Of a stretch of DNA of 64,000 bases, positions 23,761-34,645 are shown piece by piece. This stretch comes from Lycium barbarum (Eukaryota > Streptophyta > Magnoliopsida > Solanales > Solanaceae). Location: positions 18,236,203-18,300,202 of the forward strand of contig NC_083341.1 in NCBI RefSeq assembly GCF_019175385.1, read 5' to 3'. Within the stretch, counting starts at the first letter, position 1; every line of letters begins with the position of its first letter. Made by a program: the position numbers and the translations under genes. A model generated the notes under the pieces. It was not told the DNA's origin, made no database searches, and saw nothing but the letters and a program-made list of their open reading frames with translations.

Positions 23761-25087
23761 ATTTAACAATGTAACGTGGGGATGAAATATATGTATTCGG
23801 CATACAAGGAATAAATTGGATTTAGGTGTGAATTTTATCATAATCTTTAAACAACTATAAATTTAATAAATGTACAACAAATTATATTTTGTTAATGAAA
23901 CTGTTCAAATAGTGATGCAGTTATGAGTAATTGCTTTAAAGATAACATTACAATTTTATGTGCAAAAAGAACGATAATATCTTCACTCAAATATAGTTAA
24001 ACAATTTAGCTAAGACAATGTGAGTATAGAAAGCATTGTCCTCATTTGGTATTGGGCAATTTAGTGGCTGCTGTATGTTGATGTTGAATCACAATGATAT
24101 TGGACTATTTCTCTTGTAATTGGTCATTCCTACTTATGTTGACTATATTAAAAATGTATAATATAAATTGGCAACCTACAAAATGTGGTAAATCACCTAT
24201 ATTAATAGGTACATAAAAGTAACCTATTAATGTACATATTTCGACTTGAAAAAGATGAAATGTAGATGCAAGTAATTAAGTTAAATTCCTTATTATACAT
24301 TTTATGGAGATTAAACACTAATTATTGGTCACATCTAAAAAGCCTTAACATACTAACCAAACAAATTTAAGGTGACACGCAAAAAAAAAAAAAAAAAAAC
24401 ATTAGTAAAGAAACATGAAAGGGATAAGCAATATAATCTTTAATATGGATAGTTACAAATAAAGACTTAGTTTATTAATAATTAAAGACTATTACAAACT
24501 ATGATTTGTCTAGGATACGTGCTAGGCAATTATTTTCAAAGAAAGAAAATACATTGGTAGGTGGTACATCATAAAGAACTAAACTTTCAGATAAGTAGAG
24601 ATTGCTTCCAAATTTAGCAAGGTCATCCCCGCATCCGTCACGTTGTTCCCTTTCCTGTAAGTATATTCTTAACTTGGACTTCCTGCTTCATGCATTAAGG
24701 ACATGGGATCATTAAGAATATATGAAAGTAAAAATTGTTATTATTAGTAAACATGGTAATAATAGTTTCTTTACAATCAAGTTGTGTTTGATATGAAGGT
24801 AAATATTTTCTAGAAAAAACTTTCTAGCTTTTTCATGTTTGATTGGTCCATTTTTTTTTTTTATTTTGTAAAATATAGGAGTATTTATAAGTGGCATTTA
24901 ATTTGTCCCCTCTCCACCGTCCAACACACTCCACTTTCACCCTCACCATCCTACTTGCACCTTGCCTCCCACGCTCACCCCCATAGTATTTGCATATATA
25001 TATATATATATATATAAAAGTATGTAAATGATGTAAATGCTTTTGGACCAATGTTTTTTATTACTTACCAAGCTTTAACAATCTTGC
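23761..25087. other. AT-rich interval, no gene seen
   Basis: This covers the space between the MULE and the 3' end of the P450 gene. It is AT-rich with homopolymer A (about 24380) and a short TA run (about 24997-25014). I see no supported gene. The P450 transcript's 3' UTR presumably lies in its last few hundred bases. Confidence 0.6.
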
Positions 25088-25487
25088 TTATGTTTGCAGG
25101 TCATGACAGTAGAGTCGGACGGGGAGCCCCTTCGCTGGAATCGGAATTGGATTGACGATAATTTTCTCATCCGGAATCATTTTCTTCCACTTGAACCTTT
25201 TAACAAGATGGTGCATGAAAACAAGAATCTCTAAACGGGCATACTCTTTTCCCGGGCACATTCTTGGTCCTCCACCAAAAGGAACAAATGTGTATGGAGC
25301 AGGTCCACTTCCTTCAAATCTTGAAGGGTCAAACTTTTCAGGCTCGGGGAAGAAGTCAGGACTCTTGGGTGTAGAATTTGTGCTCCAATATATCTGTATC
25401 AATTTTTAGTTCACATCGATCAGGTTAAATTAACCTCTACAACCAGAAGTAACCTTTCATTGCAATTCAGATATTGTAAATTTAATG

Positions 25488-25813
25488 TCACAATCTAAGT
25501 TCATGGCATGTATTGTATGCTTTGGGCCTAGGCCAACAAGAATTTATTTTTGCGCTACGCCATATCGAGCTCCTAAAAAGGGGTATTAATTGTGACACTC
25601 ATGACGGAGGGCGAGTCAAAGAGGACAAATCAATAGGCTTCTAACTAGGTTGACAAGCTTTTGATGGAGAAGGGGTGCAAATGACATCTTAGGCAAACCG
25701 CACATGGTAGATGGGTTTCTAGGGCTCGATGCGGCGTAGCCCGAAAGACAAATTCGTGTGGGCCTACACCCAAAGTGGACCTTATGTGCCATGGACTTGG
25801 ATTGTGACACTAA
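25488..25813. mobile_element. Inverted-repeat MITE in P450 intron 2
   Basis: Starts ATGTCACAATCTAAGTTCAT and ends with the near-inverse ATGGACTTGGATTGTGACAC; the inverted match runs about 40 bp, into GGGCCTAGG/GGGCCTACA words. It is about 325 bp, GC-richer than the intron around it, and non-coding. Confidence 0.65.
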
Positions 25814-26335
25814 AAATAGAATAATCATATATGTCTGGTTATATCACATTGATCCATAGAGTATAAGTTATTCACACTGTCACTCTATATAAGTTTAATC
25901 CAATTTTGTTTTCTTAATGGTGCCGGCTGTTCATGAATTAATATTTTTTAGGAGAACGATAAATATTTTTTCACCTTCCATCCTTTTGGAATGGAGAAAC
26001 CATTGAAGATGAAATCAGCAAGGGCTTCCCTAAAAGCACCTTGGAGGGGTGGGGCAAGTCTTAAAACTTCACAGGCCACGTTCCATGAATATTTCATCTT
26101 TTTAATGTCTTCCCAGTTCAATAATTCCCCTGGAGCCTTTGACTTTGCAATCTTCATTTGCTCTATATATGTTTTGAACAAACAAAAAAATTGTCAGAAG
26201 CAACAGATTAAAAATTAAAAGGAAAATTGATCTAACGATAAATACACTTTTCATTCAAGTGATATGGTATTTGATCAAACAAATGATTTCTTGGTTGTGC
26301 ATCAAGCAAAAGACAAGAACATGACGATATATAGT

Positions 26336-26586
26336 ACTCCCTCTGTTTCAATTTATACCTCTTAGTTACTATTTGGAGAGTAAAAGAGTATTTTCTTTGA
26401 TTATAATTTTTTTAAATACTTTTTAAGCATTTTGATTTGTTAACTAGTGTCATTTATAATACTTTTTATATAGCTTCTAAATGTTGAAATTTTATTTCAA
26501 AAAAGTTGAAGATTAATTTATAATCCATATTCTTAGTTAGTTTGACCCTCGTACTCCAAAGACACATAAATTGAAATAGAGCGAGT
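26336..26586. mobile_element. Stowaway-like MITE in P450 intron 1
   Basis: The terminal inverted repeats read ACTCCCTCTGTTTCAATTTA on the left and, inverted, ACTCGCTCTATTTCAATTTA on the right, about 250 bp apart. The CTCCCTC start next to TA resembles Stowaway-type MITEs common in plant introns. The right-hand TA duplication is imperfect. Confidence 0.65.
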
Positions 26587-28064
26587 TGTACAATATATAT
26601 TATATTTAAAGTGCAATTACGCATAACTATATCTTTGGAAAATATGTTTAATGATAAACTGAAAAATAAACGATAAATAATCGAGTATGACTAGATAAAT
26701 TACGTACATTAAAGTGTAAAAATTTGACTGCGTATGACTTAAATCTACTAGTCACTTTCAGGTCTATCAAACACTAACAATCTTTGTTCAGCTTCAAAAA
26801 TAATAAGATTTCAAACTCCACGAATAAGACATAATTTAGTGAAATTAGTACATAGAATCATGAGCATGGTCACAGTAGTACTTAGTAAGTTACATGTTGC
26901 AAGAGATAAAACTACAAACTTGCTTCATTATGAAAGCTCGGGGGTATATAAGAAAATTGAAAAATTAAATGAGTGTTGTGAGTGAAAGTAAGAAGTAGGT
27001 TACCTTGGTAAACTCGTTGATAGATCTCTGGAAGCTCAGCAAGATACTTGACTATGAAAGTACAGGCAGAGCTAACAGTATCATGTCCACCAATCAACAA
27101 CCCCAATATCTTATTAGCAATGTCCTACTCCCCCATGAATTTTCCATTTTCATCACATGTTAAGAGCATGTATGATAATATATCTTGTGTTGGTGATGCT
27201 TTCCCTTCACCCAAATCAATCTTTCTTTGTTTTATAATTGCAACAAGTTCTTTCCTAATAAAATTAGAAGCCTTAATTGCTCGATTAAATGGTGTTCCGG
27301 GCAAGTCAATAGGGATAGAAATCAAACCAGAAGCTAAAACATCGAAAGGGTCGGCAAATTTAGCCACACGGTTAGGATCTTCCACACTCACAAACAATCG
27401 ACATGCTAGCCCGAAAGTGTAACGTTTTGCTAGTTGGAAAACAACAACTTTGTCATGATTTTCCCATCCCGAAGCAAAGTGACGTTGGGCCATGTGGTCC
27501 ATGATCCCAACGTAATGTTGCAACGCTTCAGGTTTGAAGAAATTCGGTAGCATTTTTCTCATTTTAATAGCTTCAGCTTCTTTGGAAGATGTTTGTGTTG
27601 TAGATGGAAAGACTTTGTTCACGGAATTTGGCCACCATACTTGTACCAACTTGTTTTCGTTTGAAAACAAATATTTGTTGCCCGAAGCACCACAAAAGAC
27701 AGTAGCTTGCTCACCTAGAAGGTGAGTTTTGAAGACAATGGAGGAGTACTTATCTATACGATCGAAGATGAATTTTTCAGGGTGGCCTTTGCAACCAGTT
27801 GAGAGAAACTCAAGGCTCTCTCCGAATACAGGCCACCCTGTTTTGCCCGGCGGAAGGGGACCGGACAAGGCAGATTTGTTCTTGTAGGAGAAGAAGTGAA
27901 GGGAGAGGGAAACCAAAAAAACAAAAAGGCAAAGAAGAGAGATATAGAAGAACTCCATGTCTTTGTTTCAAAATAATTATCGCACTTGCTTTATTAGAAG
28001 CAATGCTCTTCGTTCCCGTTCTTTACTTGGATGAGGTTGGATTGTTGAGGGAAAACTTAGGGAG

Positions 28065-28072
28065 TATATATA
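28065..28072 (-). promoter_or_regulatory. Probable TATA box of the P450 gene
   Basis: The minus strand reads GCCTATATATACTCCC about 107 bp upstream of the ATG at 27958, a normal TATA-to-start distance for a plant gene with a short leader. Only about 35 bp further upstream begins a MITE-like element. Confidence 0.6.
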
Positions 28073-28106
28073 GGCAAGTATACTTTGTGGGGTTGACATA
28101 TCGGGT

Positions 28107-29630
28107 GTGTTTGGTATGACGGAAAATGTTTTTCGGATCTTGTTTGGCTGCATTTATGATCTTGAAAAATGTTTTTCTCAAAATAGGAGAAAATGTTTTC
28201 CATAAAAATTTGAGAGAAAACATTTTCCTGATTAATAAAAATTAGGGGTGTACACTGTACAGAGGAAACCGACAAACCGCACCAAATCGATAATCCGAAT
28301 CAAATCGAGAAAAAAATCCGTTAGTGGTTTGATTTGACTTGGTTTGGTGATGGGAAAAAAAAATCCCGATCATAATTGGTTTGGTTTGATTTTAACTAAA
28401 AAAAGTCAAACCGAACCAAAGCAACCCGAATTACATATATATAAAATTTTAAAATATTTATACATAAAATTACTTATAATGTTATTTATTAATATTTCTT
28501 AAGTTTTTTTTTCATAATTTTTGTCTTTTAACATATTATTTCAAGTTTGGACTTAGAGTTTTGAATGTTCCAATATTTATAGCCTATAGATGTTAGTAAC
28601 TCAAATAAAGTCAACCAAATCAATATTAATGCTAACAAAAGTTTTTCAAGCCTAACTGGATATCTATTATTTAGTTTTCATTGTTAATTTAAACAATGAA
28701 AATATATAACTTAATTTTATTGTTTTCTTTATCATGTAATTATAAATACTTATTAGTCGTACTTATTTTAGCATGATTTAGTATTTTTAGGTGATGATCA
28801 TTCTCATCATGCCTTATTAATTAACAATCTTTATTTTATGCTATTTCATTATCTTTTTTGTTGAATTTTTTATTACAATATAATGTCATTACTCATTTCA
28901 CATTTTTATTATTTTCTTAAGAAACACCTTAATTATATAGTTGTATCTTACTAGGACTAAAAAAATATTAGAAGCAAAAGTTATACTATTTTGTACGAAG
29001 ATTTTTCCAGGGGAAAAAAAAAACCGAAAAAACCCGACGTCAAAAAACCCGACTTTTATTGGTTTGGTTTGGTTTGGTTTATCGATTTAAAAACTCAACA
29101 CAATTGATTTTGTTTGGTATTTGAAAAACCCGAAAAAACCCGGGGTTGAAAAACCTGACTTTTACTGGTTTGGTTTGGTTTATCGATTTAAAAACCCAAC
29201 ACAATTGATTTGGTTTGGTATTTGAAAAACCCGAACTAACCCAGTCCATGTACACTCCTAATAAAAACACACCAACGCATTCCCCAACCCACCCTCGTAT
29301 GCCCAACCCCCACACCCACAAACTCAACTCCCACCTCCCCCCCGCTCCACCACCACCCCCACTCCGAAGTACCCTAAAGGTTTTTTTAGGTGTTTTACAC
29401 TACCCCCACCTCCCAACACGTACTCTCCACCACCGAAAGTTGCATTCTGAAGTCAAAACTTCATTGAGATTTTGCTTTGAGTATATGTAAATGCTCTTAA
29501 AATGACATTTTTCAACTTACGTACCAACACAAAAAAATGAGTAGGAAAACCATTTATTTTCCTAGAAAATATTTTCTTGGAAAACAATTTCCGTGAAAAA
29601 CATTTCCGTCTTACTAAACACACATTGTAA
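28107..29630. mobile_element. hAT-like MITE with a nested insertion
   Basis: The left end GTGTGTTTGGTATGACGGAAA and the inverted right end GTGTGTTTAGTAAGACGGAAA are near-identical, giving TIRs of at least 20 bp; both are followed by AATGTTTTTC-like words. Most of the 1.5 kb is a second element inserted at about 28248-29260. It lies in the upstream region of the P450 gene. Confidence 0.65.
28248..29260. mobile_element. Nested element with GGGGTGTACA termini
   Basis: Starts TTAGGGGTGTACAC and ends with the inverse TGTACACTCCTAA; flanks share AATAAAAA, a possible 8-bp duplication as in hAT elements. It holds ten or more GGTTTGG or CCGAAAAAACCC words and two direct copies of about 115 bp (about 29040-29153 and 29155-29235). 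Confidence 0.55.
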
Positions 29631-29639
29631 TTAAGGACT

Positions 29640-30677
29640 TTTAAGAAGGTAATGCAAATTTGTTTCAGGGCTTATTCTGATTATTGTTCTTTTTCCCTGG
29701 TGGTCGGGGAGTCATTGGGTAGATATGTCAACTTGTTGGTAAAGGTAAATGATAGTCTTGATACCTATAGAGGAGGTAGAGGAAGATGAATTGGGTCTTT
29801 AACGATTTTTGAGTTTCTTGAAATTTAATTAAGTTTTCTAACGAGATGAATGATCAGTTTCATAGAGTGTGTTCCCACTTAGTTGCTATAGTTTGACAAA
29901 CAGAAAACAAGAACAAGAAGAGACAATATATACATAATTTCACCACCCACACCCATGTGGAATTTCAACCAAATTAATTAAAAATAAACTAGCCAAAACA
30001 TATTACACCAGTAATTTGAAGGACCTACTTCTAGCTAGGCCTCTTCACAACGATCCTAAACCGTTGCTACCCTTAGCCTGAAATAAAAATATATCAAAAA
30101 ATATTTTTTAACCTCAACAATGCCTCTGTAAAGCTGAATGAGATTACAATTTCAAAACCTAATACCCTCACTGAGTTTGGATCAGTAAATTAAAAACCCT
30201 CCGGGTACTCTTTAATAGTGCCTTTGATTTAAGTCATCTGTCCACTTAAGATTTAAAGGCTTAGATTGTATTAATTACATTTCCCTTCTTCCTCCATTCA
30301 CCAACTACGTTGACTTTTTGACAAATTAATTATCCACCTCCAACGGGAGACTCTAGGAAAAAAATGATACTTTAATTTGATCCTTTAAACCATCATTAAC
30401 CCAAGTAACAAAAAGACATACATAAGTAAAGTGAAAAAGCTCATCTTTTTCTCTATTATTACCATCTTAAATGGAGTAGCTTTCTTATATGTTCTTCAAA
30501 TCCAGAAAGTCAATTGCTGACACTTACTTTAAACTCTGATCATGATTCTCAATTGCAGTCTTCTCTAGGTGTCTGTTTAGAACTTTTTTGAGGATCACCA
30601 TTCTATTAATTTCTTTCTTGGGTTTCCCAAGTTTTCTCTGTCTTTTAAATGCACATGCATTATTAAACTCTATTTTC
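29640..30677. other. Interval with no feature seen
   Basis: AT-rich sequence. I see no ORF, RNA gene or clear repeat in it. Confidence 0.5.
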
Positions 30678-30867
30678 AGAGGCGGATCCAGGATTTTAAG
30701 ACGGCGAAGACACTATTATCTTAATATAAACGCCAACAAAAAATTTAATGACGACTAAGGAATAATACCGTGTCGGACCGGTCATTCATAGTGTAACAGT
30801 GGCGAAAATACAAGTATATAGGTCAAATATGTGTAATAAATAAAATTTAATACAATGAAGCAAATGA

Positions 30868-30935
30868 AAGAGATAGCTCAGTGGATAAGGGTATGCAACA
30901 TGTGGTGACAGTGCAGGTTCGAATCTGGGCAAGCT
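30868..30935 (+). mobile_element. tRNA-derived SINE head
   Basis: Pol III boxes are recognisable: an A-box-like TAGCTCAGTGGATAAGGG (about 30874) and a B-box GGTTCGAATCTGG (30916-30928), about 40 bp apart, in a degenerate tRNA frame that does not fold into a full cloverleaf. A second GGTTCGATCCGGGG follows at about 30996. Confidence 0.55.
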
Positions 30936-31044
30936 CATTTAATGCTTATTGTTTTCCTAAAAATAGGCTCAAAAAATAATTAAAAGTGATATTCGGGTTC
31001 GATCCGGGGTGACATGTAAAGGAAGCAACAGTTGCAACCAACAT

Positions 31045-31263
31045 GCCCCAAAGACACTTTCGTTTAAATTAGAGTGTACAATTAAATATATACTAATTTC
31101 TCAAGGTATATACACATATATATGCATAATTTTTTTCGAAGGGTGGGAGTGCAAGCCCCAAAGACACTTTCGTTTAAATTAGAGTGTACAATTAAATATA
31201 TACTAATTTCTCAAGGTATATACACATATATATGCATAATTTTTTCCAAAGGGTGGGAGTGCA
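31045..31263. repeat. 110-bp tandem duplication
   Basis: Two adjacent copies (31045-31154 and 31155-31263) that differ at only a few bases, each running from GCCCCAAAGACACTTTCG to GGGTGGGAGTGCA. The near identity points to a recent duplication. Confidence 0.92.
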
Positions 31264-31859
31264 CGTGCACCGGTGAGAGTACACGTGCACTCCCACCCTT
31301 CCATGTAGGTCCGCCTCTGTCCATTTTAATCCTACGGGCACTTACAGGTAAACGTTGAATTGTGCTCTGTATGCTCATGAACTATGAAAAGAAAGCTCTT
31401 TTGACTACTGGGGCGAACAGAGGTCCTTAGGCCTCGTTTGGACATAATTTGAAATTATGATTTGAAATGAGGTTGATTTGAAGTTGAAGTTTTATTTAAA
31501 TACGTAATTTTAATTTCTTAAGTTGTATTTTCTCATAAACCTGACAACCTCACAATTTGTGACAACTATCAAAACTTATCAACAGAGGCGGATCCACTAA
31601 GGCTCAAGAGAGTGTCACGCCACCCGCAAACTTCAGTGAAAATGCTATGTATATATGTATATATAGATATAAAATGTTATAAATATTTAGATTGCCACCG
31701 GGACTAACAAATACATGATTGTGCCACTAGCAAAGGGCTATAGGTACCAATTTAACAATAAAATTTATCTTAATGAATAAGATTGACTCCGTAGGAACCC
31801 ATTGATATCAGTTGCCTCTTCCCTTTTATATATATTTTTTCTTTTCCTTAATTCCTCTT

Positions 31860-31948
31860 GACTTGCTTTTACTTATTAATATTGTTGACTATGCTTTTAA
31901 TTATTAATATTGTTGACTATGCTTTTAATTATTAATATTATTGACTAT
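31860..31948. repeat. Short tandem repeat before the 2.1-kb array
   Basis: Three copies of a unit of about 31 bp containing TTATTAATATTGTTGACTAT, directly before the array. Confidence 0.8.
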
Positions 31949-32395
31949 CTCTATAAAATAATTACTCAAGAAGAGAGAGAGCAATCACATGTCTTTCAAT
32001 GTCAAATCAAAAGTCTAATTTTAAAGCATTAACTTTAAACATGCTTATACCGACAATAAATTGTAAAATATGAGTTAGGTATAAAATCAACTTTGGAGTT
32101 TATTATGTAAATTATGTGTCAGTTTAAAACTTTCACGCCAAGAGGTCTATGCGGCTTTACACACCTAGAAACAACAAAACAGTCACCTAGAGCCTAAGCA
32201 AACAACAAATAAGTCATTAAATAGTTCAAACGCTCTACGCGACACGCTGTTAAACCCTAGAAATTTATCATCAAAACATTACTATGTAATGATCATAAAT
32301 TTTGTAAATATTTAATAAAAAAACTGCAAAACATCGCAATAAGTACGATACAGAGAGTTTCAATCAGAAGATTAAATTGAAAACCTTAGTAAGAA

Positions 32396-32537
32396 AGCTG
32401 AAGTTTCTCCTTAGTAATAGGCGTAAGCCAATAACAGAGTTATCATGGTTGACCGCCTCGTGTACGATGAGCCTATTCACAGCTTTCTTCCTCTCCAGAA
32501 TCACCTTAGAAGAATCCTCCTTAGCATTCTTTTTCTA
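32396..32537 (-). pseudogene. CDC48-like exon fragment, unit 1
   Basis: The minus strand encodes NAKEDSSKVILERKKAVNRL, then HEAVNHDNSVIGL, corresponding to the N-terminal DFSTAILERKK...NRLVVDEAxNDDNSVVSL region of the AAA ATPase CDC48. It is the most diverged of the four copies. The acceptor is changed to TGTAG, and the start of the following MEKLQL text is altered to TAAGG. Confidence 0.8.
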
Positions 32538-34503
32538 CAAAAAGGAAAAAAAGAGTTAAAATTGTGAATCGACTTACAAATTGATACAAAATTAAAAGCT
32601 AAAATAACATGAATAGCATAATCGAGCACACAAACAACAAGGCAAGATAAAACAGTGGATGAGTAGGGAAATACCTAGTCATTACGTTTGACCAAAAACA
32701 ATAATATTAATACTACGTTGGTCTTTACTTCGATTTTATATAGTTCACATATAGTAAGGGTAAGTAAGCATTGATATTTATTTACTTAATATACCCATAT
32801 ACCCCTCTTCGTATGCTCTAGAACTCTAAACCTATAAGGAATCCTAATTGTTAGCAAGAATCCCAAATAAGAAAAATTGAAAGAATCTTAAACCTTTTTT
32901 TCTTTCTTTCTTTCATTTTTTCTAAACCTAAAACATGCACACGGCATTTATAATTTCCACACAAAGAGTGCTACTTTTAAACTTCAATGTAATTTTTCTT
33001 TGTTATTACTTCTTTTTACAAATATATTATACTGAATAAATCTAAGGAAAGATTTAATAATCTAATTTTTAGTTTATTTCAAAATCCTAAATATTAGAAG
33101 AATTATTGAATGACTATTAAAATATGGCCAACGTTAAAAACGACTCCAAAAATAACGAGGGTTTTTATTTTTATTTTTTTAAAAATATTATAAAAATAAT
33201 TAGTAATAATTTGAGGAAAATAGTTAATGACATTTTTGTCTATTGTAGAGTATTTTAATAAAGGGCAAAAATTTCAATCATCAAACCTATAATGAATCCT
33301 AATTGGTAACAAGTATCCCAAATAAGAAGAATTGAAAGAATCCTAAACTTTTTGTTTCTCTTTTTCTTTCTTTCTTTTTTTCTAAACCTAAAACAGGCAC
33401 ACGACATTTATAATTTCTACACAAAAAGTACTCCTTTTAAACTTCAATGTAATTTTCCTTTGTTATTAATTCTTTTTAAAAAATATTATACTGAATAAAT
33501 CAAATAAGGAAAAATTTAATAACCTGATTTTTAGTTGATTTTAAAATCCTAAATATTAGAAGAATTATTGAATGACTATTAAAATATTCCAAAGTTAAAA
33601 AGGACTCCAAAAATAACAGTTTTTTTAAAAATATTATAAAAATAACTAGTAATAATTTGAGAAATAGTAAATGACATTTTTGTCTATTGTAGAGTCTTTA
33701 ATGAAGGACAAAAAGTTCAATTTACATATTTAAAAACTATATGAAAGTTACTATAAGTTTCAATTCTTTTCATGTCCATAAGATTAAAAAATTATATTTA
33801 AAAATATTGGTCAAAGTTCACAAAGTCTTAATGTTTTTTTTTTCATCCACAAAGTCCTAATGTCAATAAGCGAAAAGTGTCACATAAATTGAGATATGAG
33901 AAGTATATACCTTTCAAAGCTAAATTTTCGTTCTCCAAATCCTAAGAAAATAGTGAAATCCCAATTATTAATAATAAAATAGAAGTATTATAGGATCAAG
34001 CACCTTTTTGACTTAAAAGACCACCAAGAAATAAAGACACAATGTGACAGGAGAAAGTACTCTATAAAATAATTACTCAAGAAGAGAGAGTTCAATCACA
34101 TGCCTTTCAATGTCAAATCAAAAGTCAAATTTTAAAGCATTGACTTTAAACTTGCTTTTACCTACAATACATTGTAAATATGAGTTAGGTATACAATCAA
34201 CTTTGGAGTTTATTATGCAAATTAAGAGTCAGTTTAAAACTTACACGCCAAGAGGTCTATGCGGCTTTACACACCTAGAAACAGCAAAACAGTCACCTAG
34301 AACCTAAGCAAACAACAAATAAGTCATTAAATAGTTCAAACGTTACACGACGCACTATTAAACCCTAGAAATTTATCATCAAAACATTACTATGTAATGA
34401 TCATAAATTTTGTAAATATTTAATAAAAAAACTGCAAAACATCACAATAAGTACAATACAGAGAGTTTCAATCAGAAGATTAAATTGAAAACCTTAGTAA
34501 GAA

Positions 34504-34645
34504 AGCTGAAGTTTCTCCATAGTAATAGGCGTAAGCCGATAACAGAGTTATCATGGTTGACCGCCTCGTGTACGATGAGCCTATTCATAGCTTTCTTCCG
34601 CTCCAGAATCACCTTAGAAAAATCCTCCTTAGCACTGTTTTATTC
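34504..34645 (-). pseudogene. CDC48-like exon fragment, unit 2
   Basis: The same fragment as in the other units: minus-strand ILERKKAMNRLIV-type text followed by HEAVNHDNSVIGL and, after a one-base shift, TMEKLQL. The polypyrimidine tract and the changed acceptor TGTAG flank it. Confidence 0.82.

Larger units (their letters stand above)
25088..27958 (-). pseudogene. CYP716A: CYP716A-type cytochrome P450 with one nonsense codon
   Basis: Three exons (27958-27004, 26162-25975, 25393-25088) with GT/AG borders join in frame to 483 codons, the usual length. CYP716A enzymes are ER-anchored monooxygenases that commonly oxidise C-28 of beta-amyrin, alpha-amyrin or lupeol. Visible: N-terminal hydrophobic anchor (residues 1-25), the [14 protein letters not shown] hinge, I-helix GGHDT (290-294), ExxR as EVLR (350-353), FDPSRF (402-407) and the haem loop [11 protein letters not shown] (Cys about 427). 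Codon 278 (27127-27125) is TAG between MGE and [10 protein letters not shown], where the family has Leu; TTG to TAG is one change. The remainder is intact, so this is a recent null allele or young pseudogene, or a sequencing error. A truncated 277-residue product would lack the haem site. A Pro replaces the usual His in STHK (residue 390). Confidence 0.9.
30678..31318. mobile_element. TIR element with AGAGGCGGATCC ends
   Basis: Starts AGAGGCGGATCCA and ends TAGGTCCGCCTCT, an inverted pair 641 bp apart. Inside are a tRNA-like SINE segment, a 110-bp tandem duplication and an 18-bp-armed palindrome. A second AGAGGCGGATCCACTAAGG start lies at about 31585 with no matching end seen. No target duplication was confirmed. 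Confidence 0.5.

Noticed and set aside
25616..25828. A 70-codon minus-strand ORF in P450 intron 2
   Set aside because: It lies inside the inverted-repeat MITE and has no family match; chance ORF in GC-richer repeat DNA.
25088..27958. Part of a triterpene biosynthetic gene cluster
   Set aside because: No oxidosqualene cyclase, acyltransferase or glycosyltransferase gene is visible in the window.
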